From Rhabdophis nuchalis (lineage: Eukaryota > Chordata > Lepidosauria > Squamata > Natricidae): DNA of 64,000 nt. The notes under the pieces are model-generated. The model did no database searches, was not told the origin of the DNA, and was given only the letters and a program-made list of their open reading frames with translations. This document shows, in pieces, positions 20,360 to 33,208 of this stretch. Position numbers and translations under genes: made by a program. Positions within the stretch are counted from its first letter, which is position 1. Every line of letters begins with the position of its first letter. Location: the NCBI GenBank assembly GCA_039707465.1, contig CM077644.1, positions 97,948,375 to 98,012,374 of the forward strand, written 5' to 3'.

Positions 20360-23160
20360 CTTCCACCCATCCATGTTCTTTAGCACAGAAGAGGAGTAAG
20401 GAGAGGGCTTTGAAGAAAATATGCAGCAGCCATTAGAAAACATAAATTTACACGGAAAAAACCTTTCAGATTGGCCTGCCATGATTCTCTTTGGTATAAG
20501 ATGGAGGGAAAGAGAAACCTTAATAAACTCTCAATTAAATAGAGATTTTATATTTTAATGCCATCTGTTTCCCTGGTCTACCTCAAAGTGCTGGCTACCA
20601 GTTACATCTATTGTATTCCAAGTCATAATTTTACATATGCCATGGATATCACCAGATGGGCTTTTTAGATAATGATTTATTATGCTTATTTATATGATTA
20701 TATGATTTATAATACTTAATATGCATTATAAATAAGCATATTTATAATGCTTATTTGGCCAATCACATATTTCACAATATGCTTTTTATTAGACAGAAAA
20801 GACGATGTTAGCATCCCTAAATGTACCTATGACACATACAACATTTCCTGCTAACAATAATGACCACACTGGTCAGTTTGGATAGTTTACCATAAGTAGA
20901 AGCTGGTATGCCATACAGGCAAGCTAATATGCCATATATACAGGTAGTATAAGTACAACTAAGATTTGATCATATCCCACATATGCTTATGCTACTTTAT
21001 ACAAGCCATGATTTCTAATTTAGAAACTGCTTTGTAAGCCAGTAATTGTTCCCTATATCCCAGCTGGGAGATACAAGAAATACAATTATTCTTTGACAAA
21101 ATAAAAATAGGAATTTCAGGCTTTCTTTATTATTTGCAGATATATAAGTAATGGTTCAATCCTGTTTTCTGCTTTTCATCATGAAGCTACAGTGATCTAT
21201 TAGCTATCTATTAACTACACTATTAACTATCCTCAATAACCATTGAATATAATGGAAGGTTTTAAAGTAGCTTGTTGTTTGTTTGTTTTATTAAATCTAT
21301 TGTTGTGTCAGGATGAGTAATAGATTGCTCACAAGTCAAGCCCAGGTGTGTAAGTAAAGAAAAGGTAGCAATTTGTAAATAATAGAATATAATATCTCAT
21401 ATATGACCATGAACCTTTGTCAAAAAGCTTATTTTGGTTCATGCAACTTCGAAATAGAATGCACAGCATGCTAATATCTAGTCTATCATGTGAGACATGA
21501 TATTTCAGAGGCTCCTATCTGGGTTCTGGCTTTTATTATTTGCTTTAAAAAGATAGGTACATAATATCCTAAGAAATGAAACTGCATAACTGAATGGGAA
21601 TCACTCCTTTCTGCCGCTGGAGCCCTAGATGACAACCTATTTCCAACTGTTTGAAATGCTTCATGTGTCATAATACTTGCTCCTAGAGACTTATTTTCTT
21701 TTCTGACAAATCCAGTAACATGTTGGGTAAAGCTATTGATTCAGACTGAATTAGGGAAGCTTTGAATTTTTCTCTTTTACTGAAGGTTGAATTGTTCAGT
21801 TTTTTTTGGCCTTTTGTTTATGCATTGTATTACTATGCATTGGAACCCAATATTTTGTTAGCTGCTATGGAGTTTTGTTTCATCTCTTAAGGCAGCATAT
21901 AAATATTTCAATGGGCATGGAAGATGTTAGATGTTTTTTAAAGGATTTCTTCTAAAAAATTCCTGAGTTTCTGTGGGTCATAGGCATAATAGCCAGAGTA
22001 GACAACGTACTTAGAAAGTGTGTCTATGTCTATGTATCTATCTCTATGTGTGTTAGGTTTTTGAGCTGATCAATAAATAAATCAGGGAGACTAGGATAGA
22101 TCTATTTCAAGCTTTTTAGCTCTCATCAGCTAGCCATACCCTTACTGTGACACAAGTATACATCTATCTCTATGTATCTAGATCAATTTAATATTGTGTT
22201 TAGGATACACCACAATATGGTGCCCAGAGGAATCGTGGCAAAATTCCACCTGGCCACAAACCATACTCTCTTTCCAAAGATCTGATTACTTTAGGGAAGT
22301 GGTGGTTTCTTAACACTTACTTTCTCTTTAACATTTTTATATCTTTTTCTTTGAATGTACTGATTATATATGTAAAATCTTTTATAACAACTATTTGAAG
22401 GAGAGAGGAAGAGGGGGCAAGGAGAGAAAGAGATGGCCATTATAAAATCCTTTAATTCTTTTCCAACTCATATCAAAATCTAAAGCTAGCAGTCTGGTTA
22501 GCTCAGGACTCAGACTCTCTCCCATGTACCCTATTTGCTCTTCTCGTTCCTTAAAAATCTTTCCTCCTTTTGTTTCAAAGAAGGGTAAAGGGCCTGTGAG
22601 CATCCATAGCTGCTGAACTACATATGCCAATAGTCCCTCTAGCTTATCAGTAATAAAAGATATTAGAAAATATCTCCACCCCTTCTGGTATTTAAGGAGG
22701 CTTAAGGAGCTAGAGCAATGGCTAAGGCTTACCTTAGAACTGCTTTTCAGAACAGGAAGTGAGAAATGAATTCTTATTAAAGTGAAGAGAGATTGTTTCA
22801 CAAAAGCCAATACACTTGTCTATCTACTTTATAGAAGAACATCGTCTTTGCAAAATTAGCTTATCAGCCACTTCTGTACCATTTTAGTCTTAGCACTCAG
22901 GCAGCTAAGTGTGGAGAGATAAATTGTACTGGGTCATGGAGAAGAGTAAGTCCTAACACTAAGTGGGTTCCTTCGATTTTCTTGAAAATATTTAATCTTG
23001 TCAAAATCCCAAATTGTAAATAATGGCTTCAGTAATGTAACACCATCATCTTTGGTTCATTAATAGTCTTGTCAGATGGGCACAGCTCATAAGAACAAAG
23101 AACTGAAATAACACAATCAGAATTCTATGATGCACTGTTGGCTCAATTGCACGTAATGTT
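20360..23160. other. No gene recognised over 2.8 kb
   Basis: AT-rich sequence. There is an AT palindrome-rich stretch at about 20670-20760 (TTATAAT/ATTATAA words on both strands). A minus-strand frame of 139 codons at 22391-22810 shows no domain and no splice signals that I trust. Possibly unique host DNA. Confidence 0.4.
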
Positions 23161-23164
23161 AATA

Positions 23165-23640
23165 TATAATACTACTACTACTACTACTAATAATAATTTT
23201 ATTTGTATACCGCATCCTCTCCCCAAGGGGACTCGGAGCGGTGCACAGGGAAAATTAAAATAACTATAGAAAATACATAAATAGAATGAATAAAAACAGA
23301 TTAAACTAGATTATCCCTGCGCTAAAATCCCCAATTATAAATTACCTAAAATCCCTATCACCCTATTAGACGGAGACTAACCTAGGTCGGCCAAGCAGAA
23401 AAAGTATGTTTTAAGTTTTTGACGGAAGGAGCGGAGGTCCGTAGTTGTTCTGATTTCGGGGGGAAGGTCGTTCCAGAGGGCCGGGCCCACCACAGAGAAG
23501 GCCCTTCCCCTGGGCGTCGCCCGCTGGCATAGCCTAGTGGACGGCACCCGGAGAAGTCCCTCTCTGTGGGAGCGAATCGGCCGTTAGGATGTATGGGGCA
23601 GGATCCGATCCCGCAGATAACTAGGTCCCGAGCCATTAGT
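23165..23640 (-). mobile_element. L2-like LINE 3' end with (ACT)/(AAT) tail
   Basis: Same subfamily as the 32-kb and 61-kb copies: CCGCATCCTCTCCCCAAGGG, GGACTCGGAGCGGTGCACAG, then the reverse of the VAGPALW segment at 23470-23500. The 5' break is after GAGCCATTAG. Out of frame and dead. Confidence 0.88.
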
Positions 23641-24210
23641 CCATATATGATGTGCCATACGCTAAATAAATAATGCACATAACGGGCAACCATGTGTATG
23701 AGTAATAATGGCTGACTTTACCCACTGCACGATATGCTTTGCCTTAATAATGGTTTGTTGAACACGCCAGTTTCTTTTATTCCTCATTCATTGCATTTAA
23801 TCATGTAAAATACTAGCAAGCATGTTTTGCATTATTATGAATTCAGTAAAAATAAGTGGTAAACAGTTATCAGGTTTACTACCAACAACAAGAAACAACA
23901 ACTATGCAAATATGCAAATGGTTAAAACACAGATAAAATTTTTTTAACCCATAGAGTTCAGTGGGACAAATATTTTGCCCTATAGTGAGAGGGTCATTGG
24001 AGAATCAATCCATTCACTTCTTACTTACTCAGTCTCAAAGGTAAATATATATTTAAGGGAACAGAGCTGAAGAACAAGGTTGAGTACTGCTCTCCTCCTC
24101 CACAGGACTCCTCAAATGAAAGGTTGGGTCTGTAAAATTTCTTGCAGCAGCTCTTCCCTGCTCCTTCACCTCCTTGTCCAGCTTCCTCCATCTGGGCCCA
24201 TTTGCTCCAA
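23641..24210. other. No gene recognised
   Basis: No supportable call. Confidence 0.35.
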
Positions 24211-24213
24211 GTT

Positions 24214-25000
24214 TGTGATGACTCAGGGCATGGCACAGACATAACACACACAGTTGACAGCTCAAATTGCCCCTTTATTGCTCTAAATCTCCCCAAATGC
24301 TCCCACATTTCTGGCAAGCCCCAGAGCAGAATGATAACAAACCCCCCACAAGCCTCAAGCAGCCTCTAGCTGCAATTAGTCCAGCCCAGCATTATCTCCA
24401 CCAAGGATACAAGGCAATAAATCCCAAATGCATTTGGCAAAACAAGAGCAAATCAAGGAGTTCAGGGAGCAAAAGATCGAGGTAATTAGTCCAGAACGCC
24501 AAAAGGAATGCAAGGACTCTTGGTAAGGTTAAACATCAGCACGCAACACTTCAGGAACTCAGCGTTTGTTCCCAACAAATGCCCCACCCTACAGGTGTCC
24601 TTAAGTCTCATTCCTCAGGTGTGCCTGGTAAAGATGGTGGGGGGCACTCTCCTTGCAAGTAGCCTGCTCTATCTTGCTGATCACGCCTTCTCTGCACTCT
24701 CCGAGCCCTTGCATCAGGAGGGGGTGGTTCTTGCTCCTCATCTGACCTCTGTTTCTCCTGTTCATCCTGCCTCTCTTCCTCCCTGCCTGCAGGCCTTACT
24801 AATTCCGAAAAGCTTTGCCTGGACTGCTCCTACCCTTCCTCAGTTTCCTCCAAGGCCAACGGAGCTGCCCCCTCACTCACTGTCAGTTCTTGTGCCAGCT
24901 CATCTTCTGACGCAGATTCAGACTCCGACGGGGGCATGAGAAAGTTCTTCTTCTCTGTCCTCCACTCCTGCTGCTGCTCCACTCATCCTATCAATCGGGC
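24214..25000 (-). mobile_element. Probable LTR-retroelement 3' end
   Basis: Read on the minus strand, an acidic stretch (SESESASEDELAQEL) is followed after one stop by SDEEQEPPPPDARARRVQRR and a short tail ending PPSLPGTPEE before a stop at about 24615. Downstream come an AATAAAG signal and GGGGCAATTTGAGC, and the unit seems to end GAGTCATCACA. This order suits the end of an internal retroelement gene followed by an LTR, but no integrase, protease or RT motif is visible, so the class (Ty3-like or endogenous retrovirus) is open. Confidence 0.4.
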
Positions 25001-25849
25001 ATTTTCATGGCTGGCGATTCTTCCAGTTGCTCCCTTCTTTTGCAATCAGCAAGGCTCCCCCATGATGGACACAAATTATTACTTCTAATTCCTGCATTGG
25101 GTTGTTCGGGCCAACCCAAACTTCTATTGCTCTGGGCCCCTAGTTTTTGACTCCTCTAGTTTTCTAGAGAGACAGGTAACCCTTCTCATGCAGCATTTTT
25201 TTCCTTAGAAGTCATTTTTCCTTCCCATTTTTTTTAATCAAAAAAGACTTCTTAGCTCTGCTCCTTATCTTCCTTTCTCTATAGGCTATCTTTCCCAAGA
25301 CAGCTTTCTTTGTTTTCTATTTCATAGATCCCTTTTGACTGGCTGAACTTCTTCTTCTCCCCTCACACATTTCCCTTGCATGCTCACAGCTCTTTTTATC
25401 CCCTCTTAGGTCCTAGGTTTCCTGTCTATATCTGCTTGGAAAAACAGCCTTTCTCAATTTTGTTATCTTTAATTTCCTCAGTGACACAGCTTTGTTTAAC
25501 AGTGGCACCTCATCTCTCCCTCTGATCTCTCCCTACTTTTTTAAAAACTCTGAGGATCTTATTTCTGCGGACTTCTTTCGCAACACCAGCCTTCCAGTTT
25601 CTTACTACCTAGATTCTTTGCAACTATATTTTAGTCTATCACAGCCTCCTAGCAAACTCCAGCCAATTTGTATGAAACTTTTAACCTTATTAATTATTCC
25701 TGCATTCTAATTGCAACCATCTGTTGACCACAGGAATAAATGAAAAAACTCAAATTAGTTGTAACCAGGTAAAGTCTCACTCAATTCAATAAGCTGGTAG
25801 AACCAGATAAATCTGAGGGGGATTTCTTTAACTGCTTAATTAGATATTT
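25001..25849. other. No gene recognised
   Basis: Pyrimidine-rich; could continue the retroelement to the left but no motif supports it. Confidence 0.35.
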
Positions 25850-26165
25850 AATAGCAATAGGACTTAGACTTACATACCACTTCACAGTGCTTTACAGCCC
25901 TCTCTAAGCTGAGTTATGAACACTAGTAGCAATAGCAATAGCACTTAGACTTATATATGGCTTCTTAGTGCTTTTACAGCCCTCTCTAAGTGTTTTACAG
26001 AGCCAGCATATTGCCCCAAACAATCAGGGTCTTCATTTTATCAACCTCAGAAGGATGGAAAGCTAAGTCACTTGAGCAGATGAGATTTGAACTGTCGAAC
26101 TGCTGGCAACAGGCAGTCAGCAGAAGCAGGTACTGCATTCTAATCACTGTGCCACCATGACTCTT
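25850..26165 (-). mobile_element. tRNA-derived SINE with duplicated 3' segment
   Basis: The minus strand starts GGTGGCACAGTGATTAGAAT (A-box-like), has GTTCAAATC-type B-box sequence near 26085, and runs to the tail words CTCTCTAAG, TAAGTCTAAGTGCTATTGC. The tail piece AATAGCA..CTTAGACTTA occurs twice (about 25850-25915 and 25927-25990), so the end is partly duplicated. Same family as the interrupted copy at 10648-11190. Confidence 0.75.
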
Positions 26166-27460
26166 GGTATAACAATACTACCAGTGTCCAAAACTCCACT
26201 TAATACAAAACCATAAATGTGTGCCCTTATTTCAGATATTTGCCTGTCAATGCTGGGGCAATGAAAAAGACTTCTATCTACGATGGCAGGTGGAATATAT
26301 CTTCTGAGACGTGCCAGGCCTCCATTGGTAGTGAGAATTGTTTCTTTGTGCCAATGACTGCAGTCATTAGGTCAATGCAAGCAGACCTGGTGGTTGGTAG
26401 AAGGTTGGATATTCTTGTTGAGGATGTGTTGAGGAAGTGGTGTAGATAACAAGACACTTCAAATAGTTGGAAAAGACTTCTATATCTGGTTCTGATGGAA
26501 GCTCTGAGAGTCATGCATCTTCTTTGCTTTGGGTTAGAAGCAGGGAGACAAAGTGACACTTTATAGACCTGCTTTTAATGGGGAGATTCAATCTAATCAC
26601 CACTGGACTTTTCGGTTGAACCTCAGCCCAGCCTGACAATTGTTCCTTTACTAATTCAGTTTTTCTACCATCTTTCTTCTTTTCTTGGCCTTGATGAAGA
26701 TACATAAAGGCATCTGCTCTTTGACACGAAGATGCCAAAATAAAGAAAAGTGCATTGTGACATTGCAATAGTATTTTGTTACTTGTGCTTTTCTGTGGGT
26801 ACCTATGGATTCACCACATGTGCAAAAGAGTAACTGTAGCCTGCCATTTCAGAACTGGTATTGTTCTTTATTACAAGTGTTTGGACAGTTAGTAATGGGA
26901 AGCGAGACAAATAATTATAACAATTAAATTAAGTCCCATTAATTTCAGCAAGAGTTGGTTTGAGTGAATTTTAAAAAGAACTTTGATTATTATTCTGTCA
27001 AAGAGTTTAAGTGTACAGATATAGTGCCTGCCTCCCATTTATTCCCACAATGGCACAACATTTGAGAGCTCTCCTGGCTTCCTCTTATTGCTGAGTTAAT
27101 TACAGCTGCTAATTACATTCAAACATTTGAAGTAACAAAGACCATTTGTCATCATGGCTTATATATATTGCTTACCCAACACTAGGATTATACTCCTAAC
27201 AGTTTTCTTTATTATTGATTCATCAGTTCATAAGAATCTGGCTAGACTGCTACGTCCCCTTGGGGAAAAATCTGATTTAAAACCTGTTTGATCTTATATG
27301 CTTCCTGCCACTTATGCAATCCAAGCTGGAATATTTCTTCACTCTCCCTCCCAATGCTTCCTTCCTAATGATTTCACTGCAATCTTTTACACTGGTGCAA
27401 TCTTCAGGTGAAATCCTAAGGAAAACATGAAAGAAAGAAGAAGCTGGAAGGATAACTATA
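26166..27460. other. No gene recognised
   Basis: A minus-strand frame of 93 codons at 26278-26559 shows no recognisable domain. Confidence 0.35.
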
Positions 27461-27462
27461 CT

Positions 27463-27833
27463 GTTGCAGGAAAAAGCGAGACTTGGACTTTTCAGAATCA
27501 GGAGAGTTTATTATGGCTGCTATGGTTCAGAAAGCTAGTCAAAAGCCAGCATGCAAGATTCTGAACAAATCTTCACAGTACCCAGACATTTTTATAAACC
27601 AATACAAGCTTGCCTATCATGGAAAGTCTTCAGCAAGGAAAACCACAAACATCACATCCCCTTATCTCTTTTCATCTATCTTGCTTCCCTTAGTCTGGGT
27701 TTGCAGGCACACTTGTTTATCGCTTCTAGTTTCATTATGCCTATGTGGTTGAGCTAAGCGTCTGGCTTCAGGAGCGACCTCTAACTGTCTCGACCCATTT
27801 TTTAGCAGATGGCACCTTTGCAGTTTCAACACT
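27463..27833 (-). mobile_element. Candidate LTR
   Basis: Bounded by TGTTGCAGG and TTTCAACA, short inverted ends of LTR type. The minus strand has AATAAACTCTCCTGATTC near 27512-27495, which looks like a polyadenylation signal near an LTR end. No target duplication was found, so this is tentative. Confidence 0.35.
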
Positions 27834-28200
27834 TGAGATTTCCTGCTGTAGCTCCAGCAGACTTAAGAAATATCTTTTACAATGCTGAGCTAAGATGGGG
27901 CCCTCCGGGTCATCTACTCCAACCCCGCATCATTTCATTCTTAACAACTAAGTCTCACTTTATGCCCTGCCTCAATACAGTAAAGGTAGGGGCAAAAATT
28001 TGTGCATGTTGAACCTATGCAACCCATCCCTGCACTGCAGCTATTCTAATAAAAGTAGATTTTAGACTTAAACGGCACTTGTTTCTTTCCCTGTTCTGCT
28101 CTATATGGCTGGCAGTTGTATTCTTGTTTTATTTCTGTAAATTGTTAAAAGTCACAAGATTGTGGTGGCCTAAAACATCTAATAAATAAGAAGAAAAGTA
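27834..28200. other. No gene recognised
   Basis: No supportable call. Confidence 0.35.
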
Positions 28201-28203
28201 TTA

Positions 28204-28778
28204 CGGTATTGTTTGAAATATAAGATGCCCCTTTCTCTCCCCCCCCCCTTAAAAGTGGATGCAAATGTAGGTGTGTCTTATAGACTGAATATGGGTGGTT
28301 TTGGCCTCCTGAACCCTCCGTGCGTCACATTTTCACCCTCACCGGCCCCCAGAAGTATTCTGCAGTGCTCCACATGTTTGGTTTTTGCAAAAAACGGGCC
28401 CATTTTGGGGCTCCCAAGCCCTCCATGTGTTGCATTTTCACTCCTCCAGGCCCCAAGAAGCACTCTGCAGTGCTCTGCAAAGCTCATTTTTGCAAAAAGA
28501 TAATGAGCCAATTTTTGCCCAAACCCGGCCCATTTTTGAACTTTCAAGCCCTTCATGTGTCGTGTTTTCGCCCTCCCAGGCCCCCAGAAGCACTCTGCGG
28601 GCCAAAAAAGGGTGTGGTTTTGGTGAAAACAAGCCATTTTTGGCAAAAACAGGTTGTGTGAAGCACTGCAGAGTACTTCTGGGGGGCGGGGAGGGCAAAA
28701 ATGTGATGCGCAGAGGCCAAAAACTATTTTTTTCTTGTTTTCCTCCTGTAGGTGCGTCTTATTGTCCGAAAAATACAG
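28204..28778. mobile_element. TA-target DNA element (CGGTATTGTT / AAATACAG termini)
   Basis: Left end CGGTATTGTTTGAAATATAA and right end TTATTGTCCGAAAAATACAG are diverged inverted repeats, each next to TA. The interior has three or four direct copies of a 110-bp-scale unit with CATTTTCACCCTC and CCAGAAG...CTCTGC. Long frames across it are repeats of this unit, not a gene. Confidence 0.7.
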
Positions 28779-28880
28779 TATCAACTTAATTAAAAGTAGA
28801 GGCTGCCCATTACAAAATAACAGACAATAAGAACAGAAATAAAAAACAGGGAATATTGTAAATATAACATCAAAGAGAAG

Positions 28881-29234
28881 TGTTGAATCCTCAGACTTAC
28901 GACCGTGCCAGTAAGTCTGGAAACCTAGTAATAACCGCATTCCGGAGATACTAGCCAGTCGCGTCTCATTGGCTGAGACGCGGCTGGCCGGATTCAGCTT
29001 AAACGAAGATACAATTGTTGCAAGGCAGTCGCGTCTGATTGGAGGAGACGCGACTGGCCGGAATTTGCCTTTGCCGCCTCGCTGAGGCTTTTCCCGCCTG
29101 ACAGCTCTATATAAATTGCTGTCAGACGGGAAAAGCCTTGCCTTTTTACTCCTATGCACTTTGCTTGTATATAGTTATTAAAAGAATCATTGTTATGACT
29201 ACGCCTGAGTCGGACTCCTTCTTCAAATCTAACA
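28881..29234 (+). mobile_element. Solo LTR (354 bp), perfect 5-bp target duplication
   Basis: Starts TGTTGAATCC, ends AAATCTAACA; flanked by AGAAG on both sides (28876-28880, 29235-29239). Two CCAAT boxes lie in palindrome loops: 28954-28988 and 29026-29056, the latter with perfect 11-bp arms CAGTCGCGTCT/AGACGCGACTG. The TATATAAA box (about 29108-29115) lies in the loop of an 18-bp stem (29088-29105 with 29118-29135, one mismatch). Confidence 0.92.
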
Positions 29235-29239
29235 AGAAG

Positions 29240-29610
29240 GAACAACATATACCCACACAAATAAACAGACAAATGCACACATATCAAACATCAACTACAA
29301 ACATATTTCATTTCCCTCCCTCCCACCTTTTCCCACATGCAAGTTTCTCTGTATCTATCATTGGGAATGTAACTTGGGCTTCTCCAGAACTCATATACGG
29401 ATAGGTTTCTGGGAGAAGATTATGCCTTTAAATATCCACAAAAAATAATGTGTTAACATCCAGTCTTGAAGGGTCTGTCTTGGCATATTCCAATAACAAC
29501 TAGAGCTGAATAGTTTGCCCCAAGTCCCAGGCCAGGGTTGTTTTTAGAAAAAAAAAGTTGATTGGGGAAGGACATGATTTCTTCATACTTTACAGTAGTG
29601 ATGATGTATT
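29240..29610. other. No gene recognised
   Basis: No supportable call. Confidence 0.35.
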
Positions 29611-29613
29611 GCG

Positions 29614-29735
<122 letters not shown>

Positions 29736-29856
29736 ACTTCAGCAAAACTAAAAGAAAGAGGGCACTGCTGCTGAATGTAAGCCCATTGAACAGGAAGAAA
29801 AACAAAGAATCTCAGTACTTAAAACAATATAACTGTTTCTTGATATTTCCCTAGAA

Positions 29857-29982
29857 CAGGGGTCTGCAAAGTTGGCTCTTTTAAGACTGGTGGACTTCAA
29901 CTCCCAGAGTTCCCCAGCTGGCTGGGGAACTCTGGGAGTTGAAGTCCACCAGTCTTAAAAGAGCCAACTTTGCAGACCCCTG
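29857..29982. mobile_element. Palindromic hAT MITE, complete
   Basis: CAGGGGTCTGCAAAG...CTTTGCAGACCCCTG, fully palindromic around CCCAGCTGGCTGGGG. Perfect 8-bp duplications CCCTAGAA (29849-29856, 29983-29990), TA at the centre. Arms look nearly identical, so a recent insertion. Confidence 0.95.
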
Positions 29983-29990
29983 CCCTAGAA

Positions 29991-30838
29991 CATGTAAGGT
30001 AAAATTCTGGACAGCCAATTATGATTGCACAGGTCACTGTATTCTTTTATAGTGCAGCCATAAAATGAAACAGTTATTTGTAAGAATAAGAATAAAATAA
30101 AATGAAAATCTTGGGAAGGTCATATGACCTTATCTGCAGAATTTGGCTTAAGTGCTAGTATTCTGCCAGTTGGAAATAAAATGTGCAATTTTTTAATTGT
30201 GCTGAATAAAACTCTGAGATGGCCAAAGCTGTGTATGCACCTTCCTGGACTTTTATTTTTACTTTTTATTTATCAAGTTTATTGGCTCTCCATCATACTA
30301 TGGGGTAACTTTTCCAAAGTTGGTAATATTTAAACTTAATGGTAATAAAGTGGATGTAATAATATTAGCTATTAACAGAATCATTATTTTGGAGATAATG
30401 CAGTTTTACTTTTAATTGTTTTTTTTTTTTACCATGTTCCTAATATTTTCGTGGCATGGCTTTCACATCAGGCATTTCCTGCCCCCAGATTTGTTCACTT
30501 CTACTCTTTGACAAGTATAAATATAAGCATTAGCTACTCTAAAAGCTCATCCTTCTCTCTTTTTATTTTTTCCAATCAGGCAAACTGCTGGAAAGACATT
30601 TGCTAATAAGGGGTTGGAAGGAAGCCATTCTTGAGTGCTTTCGTTACTATGTTTTATTCTTTCCGATCCAAAGAACCCCCAGACACTAAATGCTGTGGGA
30701 CCAAATGGGATGTGACAGAGAGAAACTGACAACAAAGAGACGGAGTTTGAAAATGGGATGGACTTAAATTGGGGCTGTGGAGAGAGACAGGGGAAAAAAT
30801 GCCAATGCATCCCTATGTGTAAAGGGGGAATGGCCTTA
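29991..30838. other. No gene recognised
   Basis: No supportable call. Confidence 0.4.
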
Positions 30839-31475
30839 CAATACAATAGCAGAGTTGGAAGGGACCTTGCAGGTCTTCTAGTCCAACCCCCTGTGTGGGC
30901 AGGAACCTTATACCATTTCAGACATATGGCTATCTAACATCTTTTTAAAGACTTCCAGGGTTGGGGCATTCACAACTTCTGGAGGCAAGCTGTTCCAGAG
31001 GTTAATTGTTCTCACTGTCAGGAAATTCCTCCTTAGTTCTAAGTTGCTTCTCTCCTTGATTAGTTTCCACCCATTGCTTCTTGTCCTGCCCCCAGGTGCC
31101 TTGGAGAATAGTTTGACTCCCTCTTCTTTGTGGCACCCTCTGAGATATCGGAACACTGCTATCATGTCTCCCCTGGTCCTTCTTTTCATTAAACTAGATA
31201 TACCCAGTTCCTGCAACCGTTCTTCATATGTTTTAGTCTCCAGTCCCCTAATCATCTTGGTTGCTCTTCTCTGCACTCTTTCCAGAGTCTCCATGTCTTT
31301 TCTACATCGTGGTGACCAAAACTGTATGCAGTATTCCAAGTGTGGCCTTACCAAGGCACTATACAGTGGCATTAACACTTCACGTGATCTAGATTCTATC
31401 CCTCTGTTTATGCAGCCTAGAACTGTGTTGGCTTTTTTGGCAGCTGCTGCACACTGCTGGCTCATATTTAAATGC
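30839..31475 (-). mobile_element. CR1 LINE 3' part
   Basis: Holds the best CR1 C-terminal frame in the window plus the 3' end CAGAGTTGGAAGGGACCTTG and a short ACAAT tail (30839-30849). 5' truncated at about 31475. Confidence 0.93.
30908..31465 (-). pseudogene. CR1 reverse transcriptase, C-terminal 185 residues
   Basis: One uninterrupted frame. Words typical of the CR1 RT thumb and C-terminal region: [78 protein letters not shown] and RRNFLTVRTINLWNSLP. The RT catalytic core (with the YADD motif) and endonuclease are missing because of 5' truncation. The open frame suggests a fairly young copy, but it cannot move by itself. Confidence 0.92.
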
Positions 31476-32160
31476 CTTGAAGGACAGGAGGAAGAACCGC
31501 CTCCAAGACAATGGTTAGATAAGTGAGGCTTGAACCCAGCCCAAGAAAGTAACTTGAGAAAATGCCTCAGACAATTCCCTCCCTAGTTGACATGAAGAGG
31601 AAAGGAGGAAGGTGGAAGCATATTCAGAATGGCAATGTTGCTATGGAAGTTATAATAAAAACAGTCCTGACTTATAATACAGAGGTGGGTTGCTTCTGTT
31701 TCAGCCGGATTGGGCGAACCAGTAGTAGTGGCAGTGGGAGGCTCCTGCATGCAGAGAAGAGGTGCGCGGGAGTGTGTCCAATTTGGTAGTAAAAAAAGTG
31801 GCTATAATACTGTAGGATAAGGACTGGCAGAACCAGGGGGCAGAGTGAAAAGCGGGATCAGCCTAAAATCCCTCTGTTGCCACAAGCAAACTAAGTCCAA
31901 ACCATATTGAGTACTGTTGACTCTTACTTAACTCTAACCAGATGTTGGCCATTCATTGAGAAGATTCTTGTGCACGGTCTACAGCAATAAATCAGTTTAA
32001 TTGAACCTTCACATGTGGACCTGGTCTATTGCACCTAAGAAATACACTGGTTTCTTAGTCTACTCTATTAGGGCTGAAACTGTGGGAAAGATACTTGGGC
32101 AACAGATTGGTATGATTTTGATTCTTCCACCCAAACACTTTTTTGGCCTCTCTTCCAGTC
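31476..32160. other. No gene; short hAT-like scrap near 31682-31800
   Basis: AGAGGTGGGTTGCTTCTGTT recalls the left end of the hAT family at 42852 but no right end is present. Nothing else recognised. Confidence 0.35.
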
Positions 32161-32163
32161 ATG

Positions 32164-32267
<104 letters not shown>

Positions 32268-33208
32268 TATTTTTATATACCGCATCCTCTCCCCAAGGGG
32301 ACTCGGAGCGGTGTACAGGGAAGAATTAAAACACATAAAAATATACAAAAATAGATACAATAAGTAAAAACAAATTAAATTTAATTGTCCCTGCACTAAA
32401 ATCCCCATATTTAAAACTAATGATCCCTAAACCCTAAAAGGTAGAGACTAACCTAGGCCGGCCAAGCAGAAAAAGTATGTTTTTAATTTCTGACGGAAGG
32501 AGCGGAGGTCCGTGGTTGTTCTAATGTCGGGGGGAAGGTTGTTCCAGAGGGCTGGGCCCGCCACAGTGAAGGCCCTTCCCCTGGGTGTTGCCCGCTGACA
32601 AAGTCTAGTGGACTGCACCCAGAGAAGTCCCTCTCTGTGGGAGCGAATCGGCCGTAAGGATGTATGGGGCAGGATCCGATCCCGCAGGTAGCTAGGTCCC
32701 GAGCCATGGAGCGCTTTAAAGATGATAACTAGCACCTTGAAGCGCACCCGAAAGATGACAGGCAGCCAGTGCAGCTCGCGCAAGAGAGGTGTTATATGGG
32801 TTTACCTTGCGGTCCCCATTATTGCTCGCGCGGCTGCATTCTGGACCAGCTGAAGTCTTCGGGTGCACCTCAAGGGGAGCCCCATGTAGAGAGAGTTACA
32901 ATAGTCCAGTCGGGATGTCACGAGGGCATGAGTGACTGTGCAAAGGGCTTCCCGATCCAATAGGGGGCGCAACTGGCGTACCAGGCGGACCTGGTAAAAC
33001 GCCCTCCTGGCCACGGTTGTCACTTGATCTTCCATGGACAGCCGGGTATCCAGGAGGACACCCAAGTTGCGCGCCCCATCCACAGGGGCAAGGTGTTCGC
33101 CCCCTATGGCCAGTGATGGAGTCAACTGGTTGAATCGGGCGGCCGGAAACCACAGCCACTCGGTCTTGGCCGGGTTGAGCCTGAGTCTGTTACTTCCCAT
33201 CCAGATGT
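32268..33208 (-). mobile_element. L2-like LINE, 3' kilobase
   Basis: Minus strand: RT C-terminal words LNPAKTEWLWFPAARFNQL, SLAIGGEHLAPVDGARNLG, ALVTSRLDYCNSLYMGLP, then a break and IRSHREGLLWVQSTRLCQRA with the final FRQKLKTYFFCLAGLG. A frameshift or small indel near 32800 separates the two frames. 5' truncated at about 33208. Closely related to the 53-kb and 61-kb copies. Confidence 0.93.

Noticed and set aside
28278..29159. 293-codon minus-strand frame
   Set aside because: It spans repeated units of a MITE, unique sequence and a solo LTR; no domain.
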